DNA of 32,027 nt from Streptomyces sp. DvalAA-14 (GCF_900091855.1 NZ_FMCH01000320.1:1-32027); one strand, 5' to 3'. Positions 16,110 through 23,966 are shown, counted from the stretch's first letter. The notes: generated from the sequence alone by a model not told the origin. Program-made: numbers and translations.

Positions 16110-17485
16110 GTGAACAAGCGTATCGGGTTCTATCCGCCTGTCCGTGTCCAGGGCGACGGCGGCGCGGTGGTCTCGCAGGCCGGTGGGGTGCTGCTGGCCG
16201 AGACAGTCCGCAAGACGGGGCTGGACACGGCGATGTCCGCGGCGCTGGCGCCGTGGCGCAAGCCGCGGGCGGTGCACGATCCGGGCAAGGTGCTGCTGGA
16301 CCTCGCGCTGGCGGTGGCGCTGGGCGGGGACTGCCTGTCGGACATCGCCATGCTGCGGGCCGAACCGGCGGTGTTCGGGTCGGTGGCCTCGGATCCGACG
16401 GTCTCGCGGCTGGTCGAGGTCTTGGCCGGGGCCGGTCCCCGTGCGCTGACCGCGATCCGCCGGACCAGAGCCGAAGTCCGCCAGCGGGTCTGGACGTTGG
16501 CCGGCGCCGATGCCCCCGACGCGGACGGGAAGGTGATCGTGGACATCGACGGGGTGCTGGTCCTGGCGCATTCCGAGAAGCAGGACGCGACCGCGACGTG
16601 GAAGCGTACGTTCGGGCATCATCCGCTGGTCGCGTTCGTCGACCACGGAGCGGCCGGGTCGGGGGAGCCTGTGGCCGCAGTGCTGCGACCGGGGAACGCG
16701 GGCAGCAACACCGCGGCCGACCACGTCACCGCCACGAAACTGGCCCTGGCCCAACTGCCCGAGCACTACCGGCGAGGTAGGCGCACCATGATCCGCACCG
16801 ATTCCGCGGGCGGCACTCACGAGTTCCTCAACTGGCTCACCAAGCCGGGGCGGTGGCTGTGCTACTCGGTCGGGATGACCATCACCGACGCCGTCCACCA
16901 GGCCGTGCTGAAGGTTCCGGCATCGGCCTGGACGCCGGCGGTCGAGCCTGACGGGCAGGTCCGCGACGGCGCCCGGGTCGCCGAACTGGCCGGTGACGTC
17001 CTGAAGGGCCGGCCTGCGGGTATGCGGCTGATCGTTCGGAAAGAACGGCCGCACCCCGGCGCACAGCTGCGGTTCACCGACGCCGACGGCATGCGCCTGA
17101 CCTGCTTCGCCACCAACACCACCAGCACCGCAACCGCCGCCCTGGAACTGCGGCACCGCCAACGCGCCCGCGCCGAAGACCGCATCCGTGCCGCCCGCGA
17201 CACCGGACTGCGCAATCTCCCCCTCCACCACGCCGCGAGGAACCAGCTCTGGCTGGAGATCATCCAGCTCGCCCTGGACCTTCTCGCCTGGATGCCCATG
17301 CTCGCCCTGACCGGCACCGCCCACCGCTGGGAACCCAAAAACTCCGCCTCAGACTGTTCTCCGCCGCCGCCCGCCTGGTCACCACCGGCCGCCGACGCAT
17401 CCTCCGCCTCAACCGTCACTGGCCCTGGGCCAAGACGATCACCAGCGCCTTCACCCGGCTGCAAGCCCTACCCAACCCCGGCTGA
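16110..17485 (+). pseudogene. IS1380-family transposase with a one-base frame break near its end
   Basis: Start GTG 16110 gives VNKRIGFYPPVRV, a typical IS1380 N-terminus, behind GAGGAAAGAAG. DDE-region landmarks are VIVDIDGVLVLAHSEKQDAT and IRTDSAGGTHEFLNWL. The reading frame holds to HRWEPK at about 17339, then drops out of the family pattern. The natural C-terminus (LRLRLFSAAARLVTTGRRR to LQALPNPG) continues in the -1 frame to TGA at 17483-17485. In the unshifted frame translation runs on to 17663 with a Pro-rich tail. The break is at CCCAAAAAC (17334-17342), consistent with loss of one A. The same string is a C-AAA-AAC heptamer, so -1 slippage would restore the protein exactly. Confidence 0.82.
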
Positions 17486-17643
17486 CCACCCGCAACGACC
17501 CACCCCGCCGAGCACACGAACGCCCCCGGGACCGTGGAACCCGGCGCCCATCCGACACGACAGTCGGTCCATCGGCCTGCCCATCTCCACAAACAAACCG
17601 GGAACCGCCCAGCAAAAAGCCCCCGTCAACGTCCAACGAGGGC

Positions 17644-18621
17644 TCATGCAAGATCGAGGTTAATGAGCGTTGCGGTGACCGTATGGCCGCCCTGATTCTT
17701 TCCCGTTTCAAGGTTTCCCGACTCGACCTTGTCGCCGGGCTGTATCTTGCCGATCGGTTTGGTGGTGCCGTTGCCCAGGAGAACCGGGGTTTTCGGGTTG
17801 AAACTCAGCATGCAGGCCCCGTATTTCGCCGCCAGCTTCGTCAGGTCTTCACTCGCTCCCGCTTCGGCCCCGGGTCCGGTCAGCTGCAGGCTCTGGCCGA
17901 CTGCTGCCTCGTTCAGGTCGGTGGCGTTGAGGACCAGGTCGCCGTTGGACAGGTTGGGGCTGGCCACCAGGGAGTCGTCCAGCTGGACCGGGCCGTAGGT
18001 GGCCCAGGGGATGTTGCCCTGGTCGTGCGGGGTGGGGAAGTAGGTCACCGAGACGGTGGGGTTGGCCGAGGTGCGCTTGAAGGCGTTGGTGTTGGTCTCG
18101 GAGTCCATGTGGAGCATGACGGTGAGCATGACGGTGAGCGTGCCGTCGCCGTCGTCGGCGACCGCCTTCGTGACGTCCTCCGTGAAGGGCACGGAGGTCA
18201 CGCAGCCGCCGTTGGCGTTGGCGCCACCAACCTTCGCGGACGTGTTGTTGTCGCTGAACCGGGCCGGCTGGGCGTTCCAGGTGGTCGCGGAACTGATGTG
18301 GTCGACGTTGGTCAGGTCGACCGTGTACAGGTTGGTGCACGACCAGTCCGAGGAGAACACCTCGGTGGCGTTCAGCGTCGCCGACAGTACGTCACCGGTC
18401 GTGACGTCCTTTCCGACGTTGAACTGGTAGTACGCCCGCTCGATCCCCGTGGTGCTCTGGAGGCCCTGGAAGCCGACGCCGAGCTGGGCGCCCGCCTCGT
18501 TCCAGTGCGACGTGGTCGGATACGCCTGCTGCACGTACGTGAACGCCGGACTCGACTCCGTCACCGGCTCCCACGCCGGATCGACGTAGACCGGGAAGCG
18601 GGTGGACGACGAGGCCAGCAT
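17644..18621 (-). pseudogene. Remnant of a large secreted DNRLRE / RHS / HINT protein
   Basis: The reverse-strand ORF of 325 residues has no signal peptide and its frame stays open upstream of ATG 18621 (RLDAAML precedes TRFPVYVDPAW), so the N-terminus is lost. Residues 9-200 match DNRLRE domains of actinobacterial wall proteins. GDLVLNATDLNEAAVGQSLQL (about 230-250) is the usual entry into an RHS repeat region. The RHS core is absent, and the chain jumps to a pretoxin HINT domain start, CMLSFNPKTPVLLGNG with IGKIQPGDKVESG. The C-terminus ends in the IS terminal repeat with a stop inside it. It is therefore truncated at both ends and internally deleted, with toxin and immunity genes missing. 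Confidence 0.75.
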
Positions 18622-18660
18622 CGCGGCATCGAGCCGACCGGAGGAGTCAGCGTCGGGAGG

Positions 18661-18685
18661 CGCGGCCCGGCGGAGCCGGGTGCCG
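18661..18685 (-). terminator. Hairpin downstream of the sigma-factor gene
   Basis: The arms 18661-18671 (CGCGGCCCGGC) and 18675-18687 pair with a 2-nt bulge and a GGA loop, about 30 nt past the stop codon of the reverse-strand sigma gene. It is a plausible terminator for that gene. Confidence 0.4.
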
Positions 18686-18716
18686 CGAGGGTGGGGAACT
18701 ACTGCTCTGCCGGGGA

Positions 18717-19583
18717 TCAGTGTTCGGTGAGCATTCCGGCGCGGAGTTTGGCGAGCAGGCGGTTCAGCAGCCGGGAGACGTGCATCTGGGAGCAGCCGAG
18801 TTCGGCGCCGATTTCGGCCTGGGTCATCTCCTGTCCGTAGCGCATCTGCAGGAGACGAACTTCGCGGTCGTCCAACCCGGCCAGGAGCGGGGCGAGGGCG
18901 TGGAAGTCCTCGACGAGTTCCATGGCGGGGTCTTTGGCGCCGATGATGTCGGCGTAGGAGCGCCCGTCGTCTTCCTCGGTGTCGCCGGGGGGCAGGTCGA
19001 TGGACTCGGCGCTGTAGCCGTTGGCGGCGATGAGGCCCTCGATGACCTCTTCCTCGCTGATCTCCAGGTACGCGGCGAGTTCCGCGACGGTGGGCGGGCT
19101 GTCCAGGAGGGCGGTGAGATGGTCGCGGGCCTTGGCCAGCTCCAACCGCAGCTCCTGCAGCCGCCGGGGGACGTGCACCGCCCAGGAGGTGTCACGGAAG
19201 AAGCGCTTCATCTCGCCGACGATGTAGGGGACGGCGAAAGTGGTGAACTCGACCTCCCGGCTCAGGTCGAACCGGTCGATGGCCTTGATCAGGCCGACGG
19301 TGCCGACCTGGAGGATGTCCTCCATCTCCTCCGGGCTGCGGCCGCGGAAGCGGCGGGCTGCGAAGCGGACCAGCGACATGTTCATCTCGATCAGGGTGCC
19401 GCGCGCGTAGGAGTACTCCCGCGTGCCCTCTTCGAGACTCCGCAGCCGGTCGAAGAACAGCTTCGACAGCTCCCGTGCGTCGCCCGGGGCGACCTTGCCC
19501 GCATCCTCGATCCACGGCAGGTCCGCGATCTCCGCCCGCGCGGGCCGGAGGGACGCTGCTGCGAACTGCTGGCCGGATGTCAT
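18717..19583 (-). CDS. RNA polymerase sigma factor, SigB/SigF/SigG subfamily
   Basis: The 288-residue protein is read from ATG 19583; GTG 19586 directly before it is possible, and GAGGAG lies 8 nt upstream of the ATG. Region 2 shows RGRSPEEMEDILQVGTVGLIKAIDRFD and FTTFAVPYIVGEMKRFFRD, and VPRRLQELRLEL begins region 3. Region 4 is LDDREVRLLQMRYGQEMTQAEIGAELG with a helix-turn-helix ending QMHVSRLLNRLL. This is the stress/sporulation group (SigB, SigF and related factors in Streptomyces), which directs RNA polymerase to stress or development promoters and is usually held by an anti-sigma factor. None is encoded beside it. It stands upstream of a heat-shock island. Confidence 0.93.
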   Translation of the reverse strand: MTSGQQFAAASLRPARAEIADLPWIEDAGKVAPGDARELSKLFFDRLRSLEEGTREYSYARGTLIEMNMSLVRFAARRFRGRSPEEMEDILQVGTVGLIKAIDRFDLSREVEFTTFAVPYIVGEMKRFFRDTSWAVHVPRRLQELRLELAKARDHLTALLDSPPTVAELAAYLEISEEEVIEGLIAANGYSAESIDLPPGDTEEDDGRSYADIIGAKDPAMELVEDFHALAPLLAGLDDREVRLLQMRYGQEMTQAEIGAELGCSQMHVSRLLNRLLAKLRAGMLTEH

Positions 19584-19641
19584 CACGTCAACTCCTCGAC
19601 TTCTAGGACCCGCCTGGCCCAGTAGTGCCCGGCATCGCCGG

Positions 19642-19670
19642 GTTCATACATCCGCGTGTCCGGTATGAAC
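19642..19670. promoter_or_regulatory. Palindromic site in the sigma-factor upstream region
   Basis: A perfect inverted repeat GTTCATAC-N13-GTATGAAC lies 59-87 nt upstream of the sigma start. Its symmetry and place suggest a dimeric repressor or activator site controlling the sigma gene. The 8-nt arms and 21-nt centre distance put the half-sites two helical turns apart. The binding protein is unknown. Confidence 0.5.
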
Positions 19671-19710
19671 GGCCCCGCTCAGGGCCGCTCCGCCCTGCCG
19701 GGCGCGAGCG

Positions 19711-19767
19711 CCGGGCGCACAGGTCGCGACGCGAGGGGGTTCGCGCAGGTCGGTCCTGTGCGCCCGG
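19711..19767 (-). terminator. Long-stem hairpin downstream of the first hsp18-like gene
   Basis: The 13-nt arms CCGGGCGCACAGG (19711-19723) and CCTGTGCGCCCGG (19755-19767) are perfectly complementary and enclose 31 nt that can form further GC pairs. The hairpin lies 12 nt past the stop codon of the reverse-strand heat-shock gene and probably ends its transcript before the sigma gene. Confidence 0.6.
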
Positions 19768-19778
19768 TGGTCGGGTGT

Positions 19779-20213
19779 TCAGCCGCTGATCTGCTGGCGA
19801 CCGGCACCGGCGCCGATGGTGACCTTGCGGGGCTTGGCGCGCTCGGCGATCGGGATGCGCAGGGTCAGGACACCGGCTTCGTAGTCGGCGCTGATGCGCT
19901 CGGTGTCCAGGGTGTCGGCCAGCACCAGCTGACGGGAGAACACACCGAGCGGGCGCTCGGCCAGTTCCATCTGCGTGTCATCGCCCCTGGCGGCCGGGCG
20001 GCGCTCCGCCCTGACGGTCAGCATGTTCCGCTCGACGTCGATGTCGATCGCGTCGCTGCTGACGCCGGGCAGGTCGAGGGCGATCACATATTCGTCGTCC
20101 TCCCGGTAGGCGTCCATCGGCATCGCCGAAGGCCGCCTGGAGGTGCCGGTCACGCCCTGCAGCTGCTGGGTGAGCCGGTCGAGCTCGCGGAACGGGTCGG
20201 TGCGCATCAACAT
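19779..20213 (-). CDS. hsp18: Hsp20/alpha-crystallin small heat-shock protein (Hsp18-like), copy 1
   Basis: The 144-residue chaperone reads [18 protein letters not shown], then an alpha-crystallin domain with [29 protein letters not shown] and the closing GVLTLRIPIAE. These are Hsp20 landmarks. Small heat-shock proteins bind unfolding proteins without ATP and form oligomers. GGAGG precedes ATG 20213 by 9 nt. The promoter and a RheA-type operator lie at 20271-20312. A RheA-like regulator is divergently encoded at 20341. A close paralogue is at 21686 with the same upstream design. Confidence 0.94.
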   Translation of the reverse strand: MLMRTDPFRELDRLTQQLQGVTGTSRRPSAMPMDAYREDDEYVIALDLPGVSSDAIDIDVERNMLTVRAERRPAARGDDTQMELAERPLGVFSRQLVLADTLDTERISADYEAGVLTLRIPIAERAKPRKVTIGAGAGRQQISG

Positions 20214-20270
20214 CGCGAAACACCTCCGGTCGGTCCGGGCAGAAAGTGCCCATGCGCTTCACCTGCAACC

Positions 20271-20312
20271 GTTGTAGCATGTCGTCCAGACGATGACAAG
20301 CAAGGAGTCATC
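20271..20312 (-). promoter_or_regulatory. hsp18 promoter with RheA-type operator, copy 1
   Basis: On the reverse strand, TTGTCA (20299-20294), a 17-nt spacer and TACAAC (20276-20271) form a sigma70-type promoter. Within it lies TGTCGTC-N5-GATGACA (20280-20298), one mismatch from the inverted repeat TGTCATC-N5-GATGACA that I recall for the S. albus RheA repressor. A further GTCATC at 20307-20312, 9 nt beyond GATGAC, adds a third half-site. Repressor binding there would cover the promoter spacer and -35. Confidence 0.75.
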
Positions 20313-20340
20313 AGATAGACGACCGAGAAAGGCAGGTCCC

Positions 20341-21030
20341 ATGACAGCAGCCCAGGACCCCGCACCACCCCCTCCGCAGCCGGCCTCCCTTCGCGCTACC
20401 GCCACCGCCCTCCAGGCCATCGACGAAGCCGTCCGTACCGCCGCCGACACCGCCGCCGACACCGCCGCCGACACCGCCGCCGACACCGCCGCAGCCACCG
20501 CCGGACCCGAACAGGCCCTGGCCTGCCTCCTCCAGCTGCGTCGGATCCGCGAACAACTCGCCGGCTGGGAGAGCGGCCTCATCACCTCGGCGCGGGACGC
20601 CGGGGCCAGTTGGGCCGACTTGGCCGCACCCCTCGGGGTCGCCAGCCGCCAGGCAGCCGAACGCCGCTACCTGCGCCTGCGCCCCGGCGCCCAAGGAAGC
20701 ACCGGCGAACAACGCGTCCAGGCCGTCCGGGACGGACGCGCCGCCGACCGCACGATCACCACCTGGGCCCGCGACAACGCCGCCGACCTGCGCCGCCTCG
20801 CCGCTCGTATCACCACGCTCCCCGACCTGCCCGCCGATGCGCGAACACCCCTGCACCACCTCGACCAGGCCCTCGCCGCAGACGACGCCAGCGCCCTCAT
20901 CAGCGCCCTGCAGGCCACTCGCTCCCACCTACAGGGCCACCCCGACCTCGCCGCCCGCGTCGACACCCTCACCGCCCACACCCAGCAGCTCCGCACCACC
21001 GCCTTCCGCGATCGCAACCCCAGTTCCTGA
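20341..21030 (+). CDS. rheA: Hsp18 transcriptional regulator, RheA-like
   Basis: The 229-residue protein starts at ATG 20341 behind AAAGGCAGG; an in-frame ATG at 20293 lies inside the operator and is unlikely. It matches the actinobacterial family named HSP18 transcriptional regulator: RRIREQLAGWESGLITSARD, a helix-turn-helix SWADLAAPLGVASRQAAERR, then GSTGEQRVQAVRDGRAADR and RDNAADLRRLA. RheA of S. albus represses hsp18 at normal temperature and is itself the heat sensor. The divergent position beside hsp18 with matching operators supports this role. Residues 33-52 hold a TAAD tandem repeat not expected to be conserved. Confidence 0.82.
   Translation: MTAAQDPAPPPPQPASLRATATALQAIDEAVRTAADTAADTAADTAADTAAATAGPEQALACLLQLRRIREQLAGWESGLITSARDAGASWADLAAPLGVASRQAAERRYLRLRPGAQGSTGEQRVQAVRDGRAADRTITTWARDNAADLRRLAARITTLPDLPADARTPLHHLDQALAADDASALISALQATRSHLQGHPDLAARVDTLTAHTQQLRTTAFRDRNPSS
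20437..20496 (+). repeat. 12-bp tandem repeat inside the rheA-like gene
   Basis: Four perfect head-to-tail copies of ACCGCCGCCGAC (20437-20484), plus a degenerate fifth to 20496, encode (TAAD)4 in the N-terminal linker. Because 12 is a multiple of 3, copy-number changes keep the frame. Confidence 0.9.
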
Positions 21031-21253
21031 CCGAGACCGGAGTCCGGGGCGCGCCAGGGTCCGGGACCGTGTGATCACCACAGCGCGATCACCACTGAGC
21101 GGGAGACCGCGCGGATCGCGATCGCCGGCCGGGCGACGTGGGCACCGCTGGGCGCCGCGGCCGTGGGGGTGAACCTCGTCGGAGGCGCTGGGCGGCTTGG
21201 CGCGGCTGGGGCCCTACGGGGTCGCCGGCGTGCCGGGCCGGCCGAAGAGGAGT
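21031..21253. other. Intergenic stretch with no clear gene
   Basis: A short plus-strand trace reading TERETARIAIAGRATWAPLG then VGVNLVGGAGRL (about 21086-21200) looks like a piece of a small membrane-protein gene, but it has no start and changes character quickly. I see no promoter or RNA structure. Confidence 0.35.
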
Positions 21254-21619
21254 TCATAGCCCGGGGGGAGCGTGGAGCAGGACGCGGCGAGTCAGGTCCT
21301 CACCCGCGGCGTCCGCGGTCACACTCAGCACGGCGCCTATGTCCCACAGCGCGGTCTGCTCGGTGGCGCCCTCGATCCAGGCCGCGGTCGCCCGCACGAA
21401 CCGTTCCGCGCTCAGCGGCTCAGCGGCCTGCAGGGGGTTGAGCAGCATCAGGGCGAAGGCTTCGGGGAGCCGCGCGGCCAGCTCGGCCCGTACGTCACCG
21501 ACCAGATGCGCCCCCAGCAGCGCCACAACGGTGCGGGCGGCCCGTTCGGCGTCTTCGCGCGCGCCGTACTCCCCGCGCTCCTGAATCCGGTCGAGGAACG
21601 CTTCCCACAGCATCGCCAT
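21254..21619 (-). CDS. DUF2267 domain protein
   Basis: The 121-residue reverse-strand product starts at ATG 21619 behind AAGGGGGC. It follows the DUF2267 pattern: short N-terminal FLDRIQERG, helical AERAARTVVALLGAHLVGDVRAELAARLPEAF arrangement, then a second half-repeat SAERFVRATAAWIEG and DIGAVLSVTADAAG. The biochemical function of the family is unknown; members often sit near stress and heat-shock genes in actinobacteria. It is 66 nt downstream of the second hsp18-like gene, with a strong hairpin between, so it is probably expressed at a reduced level from the same heat-controlled promoter. Confidence 0.75.
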   Translation of the reverse strand: MAMLWEAFLDRIQERGEYGAREDAERAARTVVALLGAHLVGDVRAELAARLPEAFALMLLNPLQAAEPLSAERFVRATAAWIEGATEQTALWDIGAVLSVTADAAGEDLTRRVLLHAPPGL

Positions 21620-21642
21620 GACGGCCCCCTTGTGATGTGCCC

Positions 21643-21668
21643 GGCGGGGGCCGAATCCGGCCCCCGCC
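21643..21668 (-). terminator. GC hairpin between hsp18-like copy 2 and the DUF2267 gene
   Basis: GGCGGGGGCCG (21643-21653) and CGGCCCCCGCC (21658-21668) form a perfect 11-bp stem with a 4-nt loop. It lies 17 nt past the hsp stop and is likely a terminator, perhaps leaky, since the co-directional DUF2267 gene begins 24 nt further on. Confidence 0.7.
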
Positions 21669-21685
21669 CTCCACGATCGCCGGCC

Positions 21686-22132
21686 TCAGGATTCGACCGA
21701 GCCGCTGATCTGCCGGTGGCCGCGCTCCCTGCCGATGGTGATCTTGCGGGGCTTGGCGCGCTCGGCGATCGGCATCCGAAGTGTCAGGACCCCCGCCTCG
21801 TAGTCGGCCCTGATGCGCTCGGTGTCGAGGGTGTCGGCCAGTACGAGCTGGCGGGAGAAGACGCCCTGCGGCCGTTCGGCGAGCTCCATCTGCACGTCGT
21901 CCGCGGTGGGCACCGGACGGCGCTCGGCCTTGACGGTCAGCATGTTCCGCTCGACGTCGATGTCGATCGCGTCGCTGGTCACACCGGGCAGGTCGAGGGC
22001 GATCACATATTCGTCATCCTCGCGGTAGGCGTCCATCGGCATCGCCGAGGGCCGGGACCAGGTGCCGCTGTGGCCCGTCAACTGCTGGGTCAGTCGGTCG
22101 AGTTCGCGGAACGGGTCGGTGCGCATCAACAT
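21686..22132 (-). CDS. Hsp20/alpha-crystallin small heat-shock protein (Hsp18-like), copy 2
   Basis: This 148-residue chaperone is nearly the same as copy 1 across the alpha-crystallin domain: identical [37 protein letters not shown] and [12 protein letters not shown]. It differs in the linker (TGHSGTWSR against QGVTGTSRR), the loop after AERRP and a longer tail ending ISGSVES. The start is ATG 22132 with a ribosome binding site like that of copy 1. The upstream block is also duplicated (operator at 22191-22232), so gene and control region probably arose together. The neighbours are DUF2267 downstream and a divergent YpfJ-type peptidase. Confidence 0.94.
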   Translation of the reverse strand: MLMRTDPFRELDRLTQQLTGHSGTWSRPSAMPMDAYREDDEYVIALDLPGVTSDAIDIDVERNMLTVKAERRPVPTADDVQMELAERPQGVFSRQLVLADTLDTERIRADYEAGVLTLRMPIAERAKPRKITIGRERGHRQISGSVES

Positions 22133-22190
22133 CGCGAAACACCTCCATTGTGGCTCAGGCAGAAACTGCCAATGCGCTTCACCTGACTCC

Positions 22191-22232
22191 GTTGTAGCAC
22201 GTCATCCGAACGATGACAACTGTTGCGTCATC
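22191..22232 (-). promoter_or_regulatory. hsp18 promoter with RheA-type operator, copy 2
   Basis: On the reverse strand, TTGTCA (22219-22214), a 17-nt spacer and TACAAC (22196-22191) repeat the copy 1 promoter. The operator CGTCATC-N5-GATGACA (22200-22218) differs from the RheA inverted repeat only at its first base. An extra GTCATC (22227-22232) sits 9 nt past GATGAC, as in copy 1, although the bases between differ. Confidence 0.75.
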
Positions 22233-22452
22233 CAGAGGGTGACATATCGAGAAGGGGTCGGACGCCGGCAGCCACGACAGGGTGCCGGCGCGGGACCGTG
22301 TCCGGGCGCACCAGCGGCCGCACCCGCCGGAGAACATCCTTCGGGAGGCCGTGCGGGAGCGCTGCACGGGCAGCAGGCGGCCGTCCGCCGGTCATAGCGG
22401 TGGCGTCAGCGGGCATGTGCTGTCTGACGGGTTCGAGACGAAGGGGTGGGAC

Positions 22453-23319
22453 GTGGATTTCGACGATCAGGCGGGCCTCGATACGTCGCAGGTGGACGAC
22501 CGGCGGGGCATCAGCGGCGGTGGCCTGGCCGTCGGTGGAGGCGCGGTCGGCCTGGTCGGGCTGCTGGTGGCGCTGTTCTTCGGCATCAGTCCGGGCGGCG
22601 GCACCGACAGCGGCTCGGCCCCGGTGGCGACCGGCAGCATCCAGCAGGACTGCCGGTCGGGCGCCGACGCGGACGCGCGTACCGACTGCCGGGTCGTCGG
22701 CGTGATCAACAGCGTGCAGGATTACTGGAGTTCGGAGTTCGCCGGGCAGGGCCGGTCCTACTCCCCGGCACGGACGGTGCTGTTCACCGGGCAGACCCAG
22801 AGCGCTTGCGGACCAGCTACCACCGACGTAGGCCCCTTCTACTGTCCCGGCGACAAGGAGATCTACCTCGACCTCGGCTTCTTCAATGAACTCACCTCCC
22901 GCTTCGGCGCCAAGGGAGGCCCCTTCGCGCAGGCCTACGTCGTCGCCCACGAGTACGGCCACCACGTCCAGGACCTCCTCGGTACGACGGGCAAGGTCAG
23001 CGGTGACCGGCAGGGCGCCGACAGCGCGTCGGTCAAACTCGAGCTGCAGGCGGACTGTTACGCCGGGGTGTGGGCCAACCACGCGGCGTCCACTCCCGAT
23101 CGTGCCACCGGCCGCCCCCTGATCGACAAACTCACCCGGGCCGATATCTCCGACGCCCTGAACGCCGCGGCCGCCGTCGGCGACGACCGTATCCAGCAGC
23201 AGGCCCAGGGCCACGTGGACCCCGACACCTGGACCCACGGCTCCGCCGCCCAACGCGACCACTGGTTCACCGCCGGCTACGTCAGCGGCCGTCCCGTGGC
23301 CTGCGACACCTTCGGCTGA
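22453..23319 (+). CDS. Neutral zinc metallopeptidase, YpfJ family
   Basis: The start GTG 22453 gives [19 protein letters not shown], the usual YpfJ N-terminus, and has GAAGGGG upstream; an in-frame ATG at 22282 would add about 57 unusual residues. The 288-residue protein has one N-terminal membrane segment (about 27-47, [20 protein letters not shown]) and an exterior peptidase domain. HEYGHH at residues 166-171 is the HExxH zinc site, followed by [15 protein letters not shown], where the family's third ligand lies. Cysteines are common in the outer domain. The substrate is unknown. It is divergent from hsp18-like copy 2, so the duplicated operator region may also affect it. The stretch 22233-22452 before it shows no other gene. 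Confidence 0.9.
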   Translation: MDFDDQAGLDTSQVDDRRGISGGGLAVGGGAVGLVGLLVALFFGISPGGGTDSGSAPVATGSIQQDCRSGADADARTDCRVVGVINSVQDYWSSEFAGQGRSYSPARTVLFTGQTQSACGPATTDVGPFYCPGDKEIYLDLGFFNELTSRFGAKGGPFAQAYVVAHEYGHHVQDLLGTTGKVSGDRQGADSASVKLELQADCYAGVWANHAASTPDRATGRPLIDKLTRADISDALNAAAAVGDDRIQQQAQGHVDPDTWTHGSAAQRDHWFTAGYVSGRPVACDTFG

Positions 23320-23494
23320 GACGGCAGCCGGGCGGCCGACCGAGCCGTGCGAGCCGGAACGTCGGCCGATGGGCGCCCAGCGGGCCATGATCGCCAGCGC
23401 CGGCATCTCCGTCCTCGCCGGCGCTGCCTTCGTCCACAGCGGGGCCTGTACCGGTGCCTGACCGCCATGGCCCGGCACGGCGAGCCGGTCGACC

Positions 23495-23879
23495 CGATCA
23501 TGCCGCGCAGCGGCCACTCCGTGCGGGCGGCGTCGGGGCCGGCCCGCGAGTCGGTCGCGATCTGCGACTTGGTCGATTCGGGCAGCTCGGTCGCGGTGAG
23601 GATGTGATCCCGTGCGCCGGCGACGGACTCGTCGGAGTCGTAAGCGTGGGTAAGGCCTTCCCGGTACTCGGGAGTGATCCCTGCGGCGGGCTTCGCCGGA
23701 GCGGAACCAACGAGGATGATCCCGCGGAGGCCGGCGGGCCGGGTCGCCGCTATGGGCTGCGCGATCTTGCCACCCATGGAATGTCCGACGGGGACGTAGT
23801 CGGTGACGCCCGCGTCGGCGATTTCGGCGAGCGTGTCGTCGGCGAGTCGGCGGGGGGTGTAGGGGCCGGCCGGGTCGTG
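23495..23879 (-). pseudogene. Alpha/beta hydrolase fragment
   Basis: On the reverse strand a run of about 128 residues matches the middle of an alpha/beta hydrolase: PYTPRRLADDTLAEIADAG, the nucleophile elbow GHSMGG with its serine, RGIILVGSAPAKP and ITPEYREGLTHAYDS. The N-terminal oxyanion-hole region and the C-terminal acid/His part are missing, and the frame continues into Arg-rich non-coding-like sequence on one side and a short unrelated tail on the other. It cannot be a working enzyme. The gap 23320-23494 holds no other gene I can support. Confidence 0.75.
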
Positions 23880-23966
23880 TGACGCCTTGGCGCCGCCTGA
23901 ACGATTGGACGGTGATGGTGGTTTGATCTGCACCAGTGTCAGGGGCTGCTGGCAGTATCACCCGCC

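Larger units (their letters stand above)
15989..17659 (+). mobile_element. IS1380-family insertion sequence (ends approximate)
   Basis: The element contains one IS1380-type transposase. The right end is set at 17659, where the reverse strand reads CCTCGATCTTGCATGAG. The left end is set at 15989 (CCTCGGGCTTTCACCTGAC), which shares CCTCG--CTT-CA with it, an imperfect terminal inverted repeat. The flanking bases CTAG (left) and TTAA (right) do not match, so I see no target-site duplication. This suggests a deletion or rearrangement after insertion, or slightly wrong ends. The right end cuts a reverse-strand HINT-protein gene. Confidence 0.65.

Noticed and set aside
16026..17324. Long reverse-strand frame opposite the transposase (432 residues)
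   Set aside because: It is rich in Gly, Arg, Gln and His and lacks family motifs, as expected for the antisense of a GC-rich gene; the forward strand encodes a clear IS1380 transposase.
17683..18840. Forward frame of 385 residues opposite the HINT remnant
   Set aside because: It runs through both the HINT remnant and the end of the sigma gene and has antisense-like composition.
20271..20312. CIRCE or HspR (HAIR) heat-shock operator
   Set aside because: Neither TTAGCACTC-N9-GAGTGCTAA nor CTTGAGT-N7-ACTCAAG is present; the repeats match the RheA type instead.
22228..23961. Reverse-strand frame of 577 residues across the metallopeptidase
   Set aside because: It covers the antisense of a clear YpfJ gene and unrelated flanks, with low-complexity Arg/Gly content.
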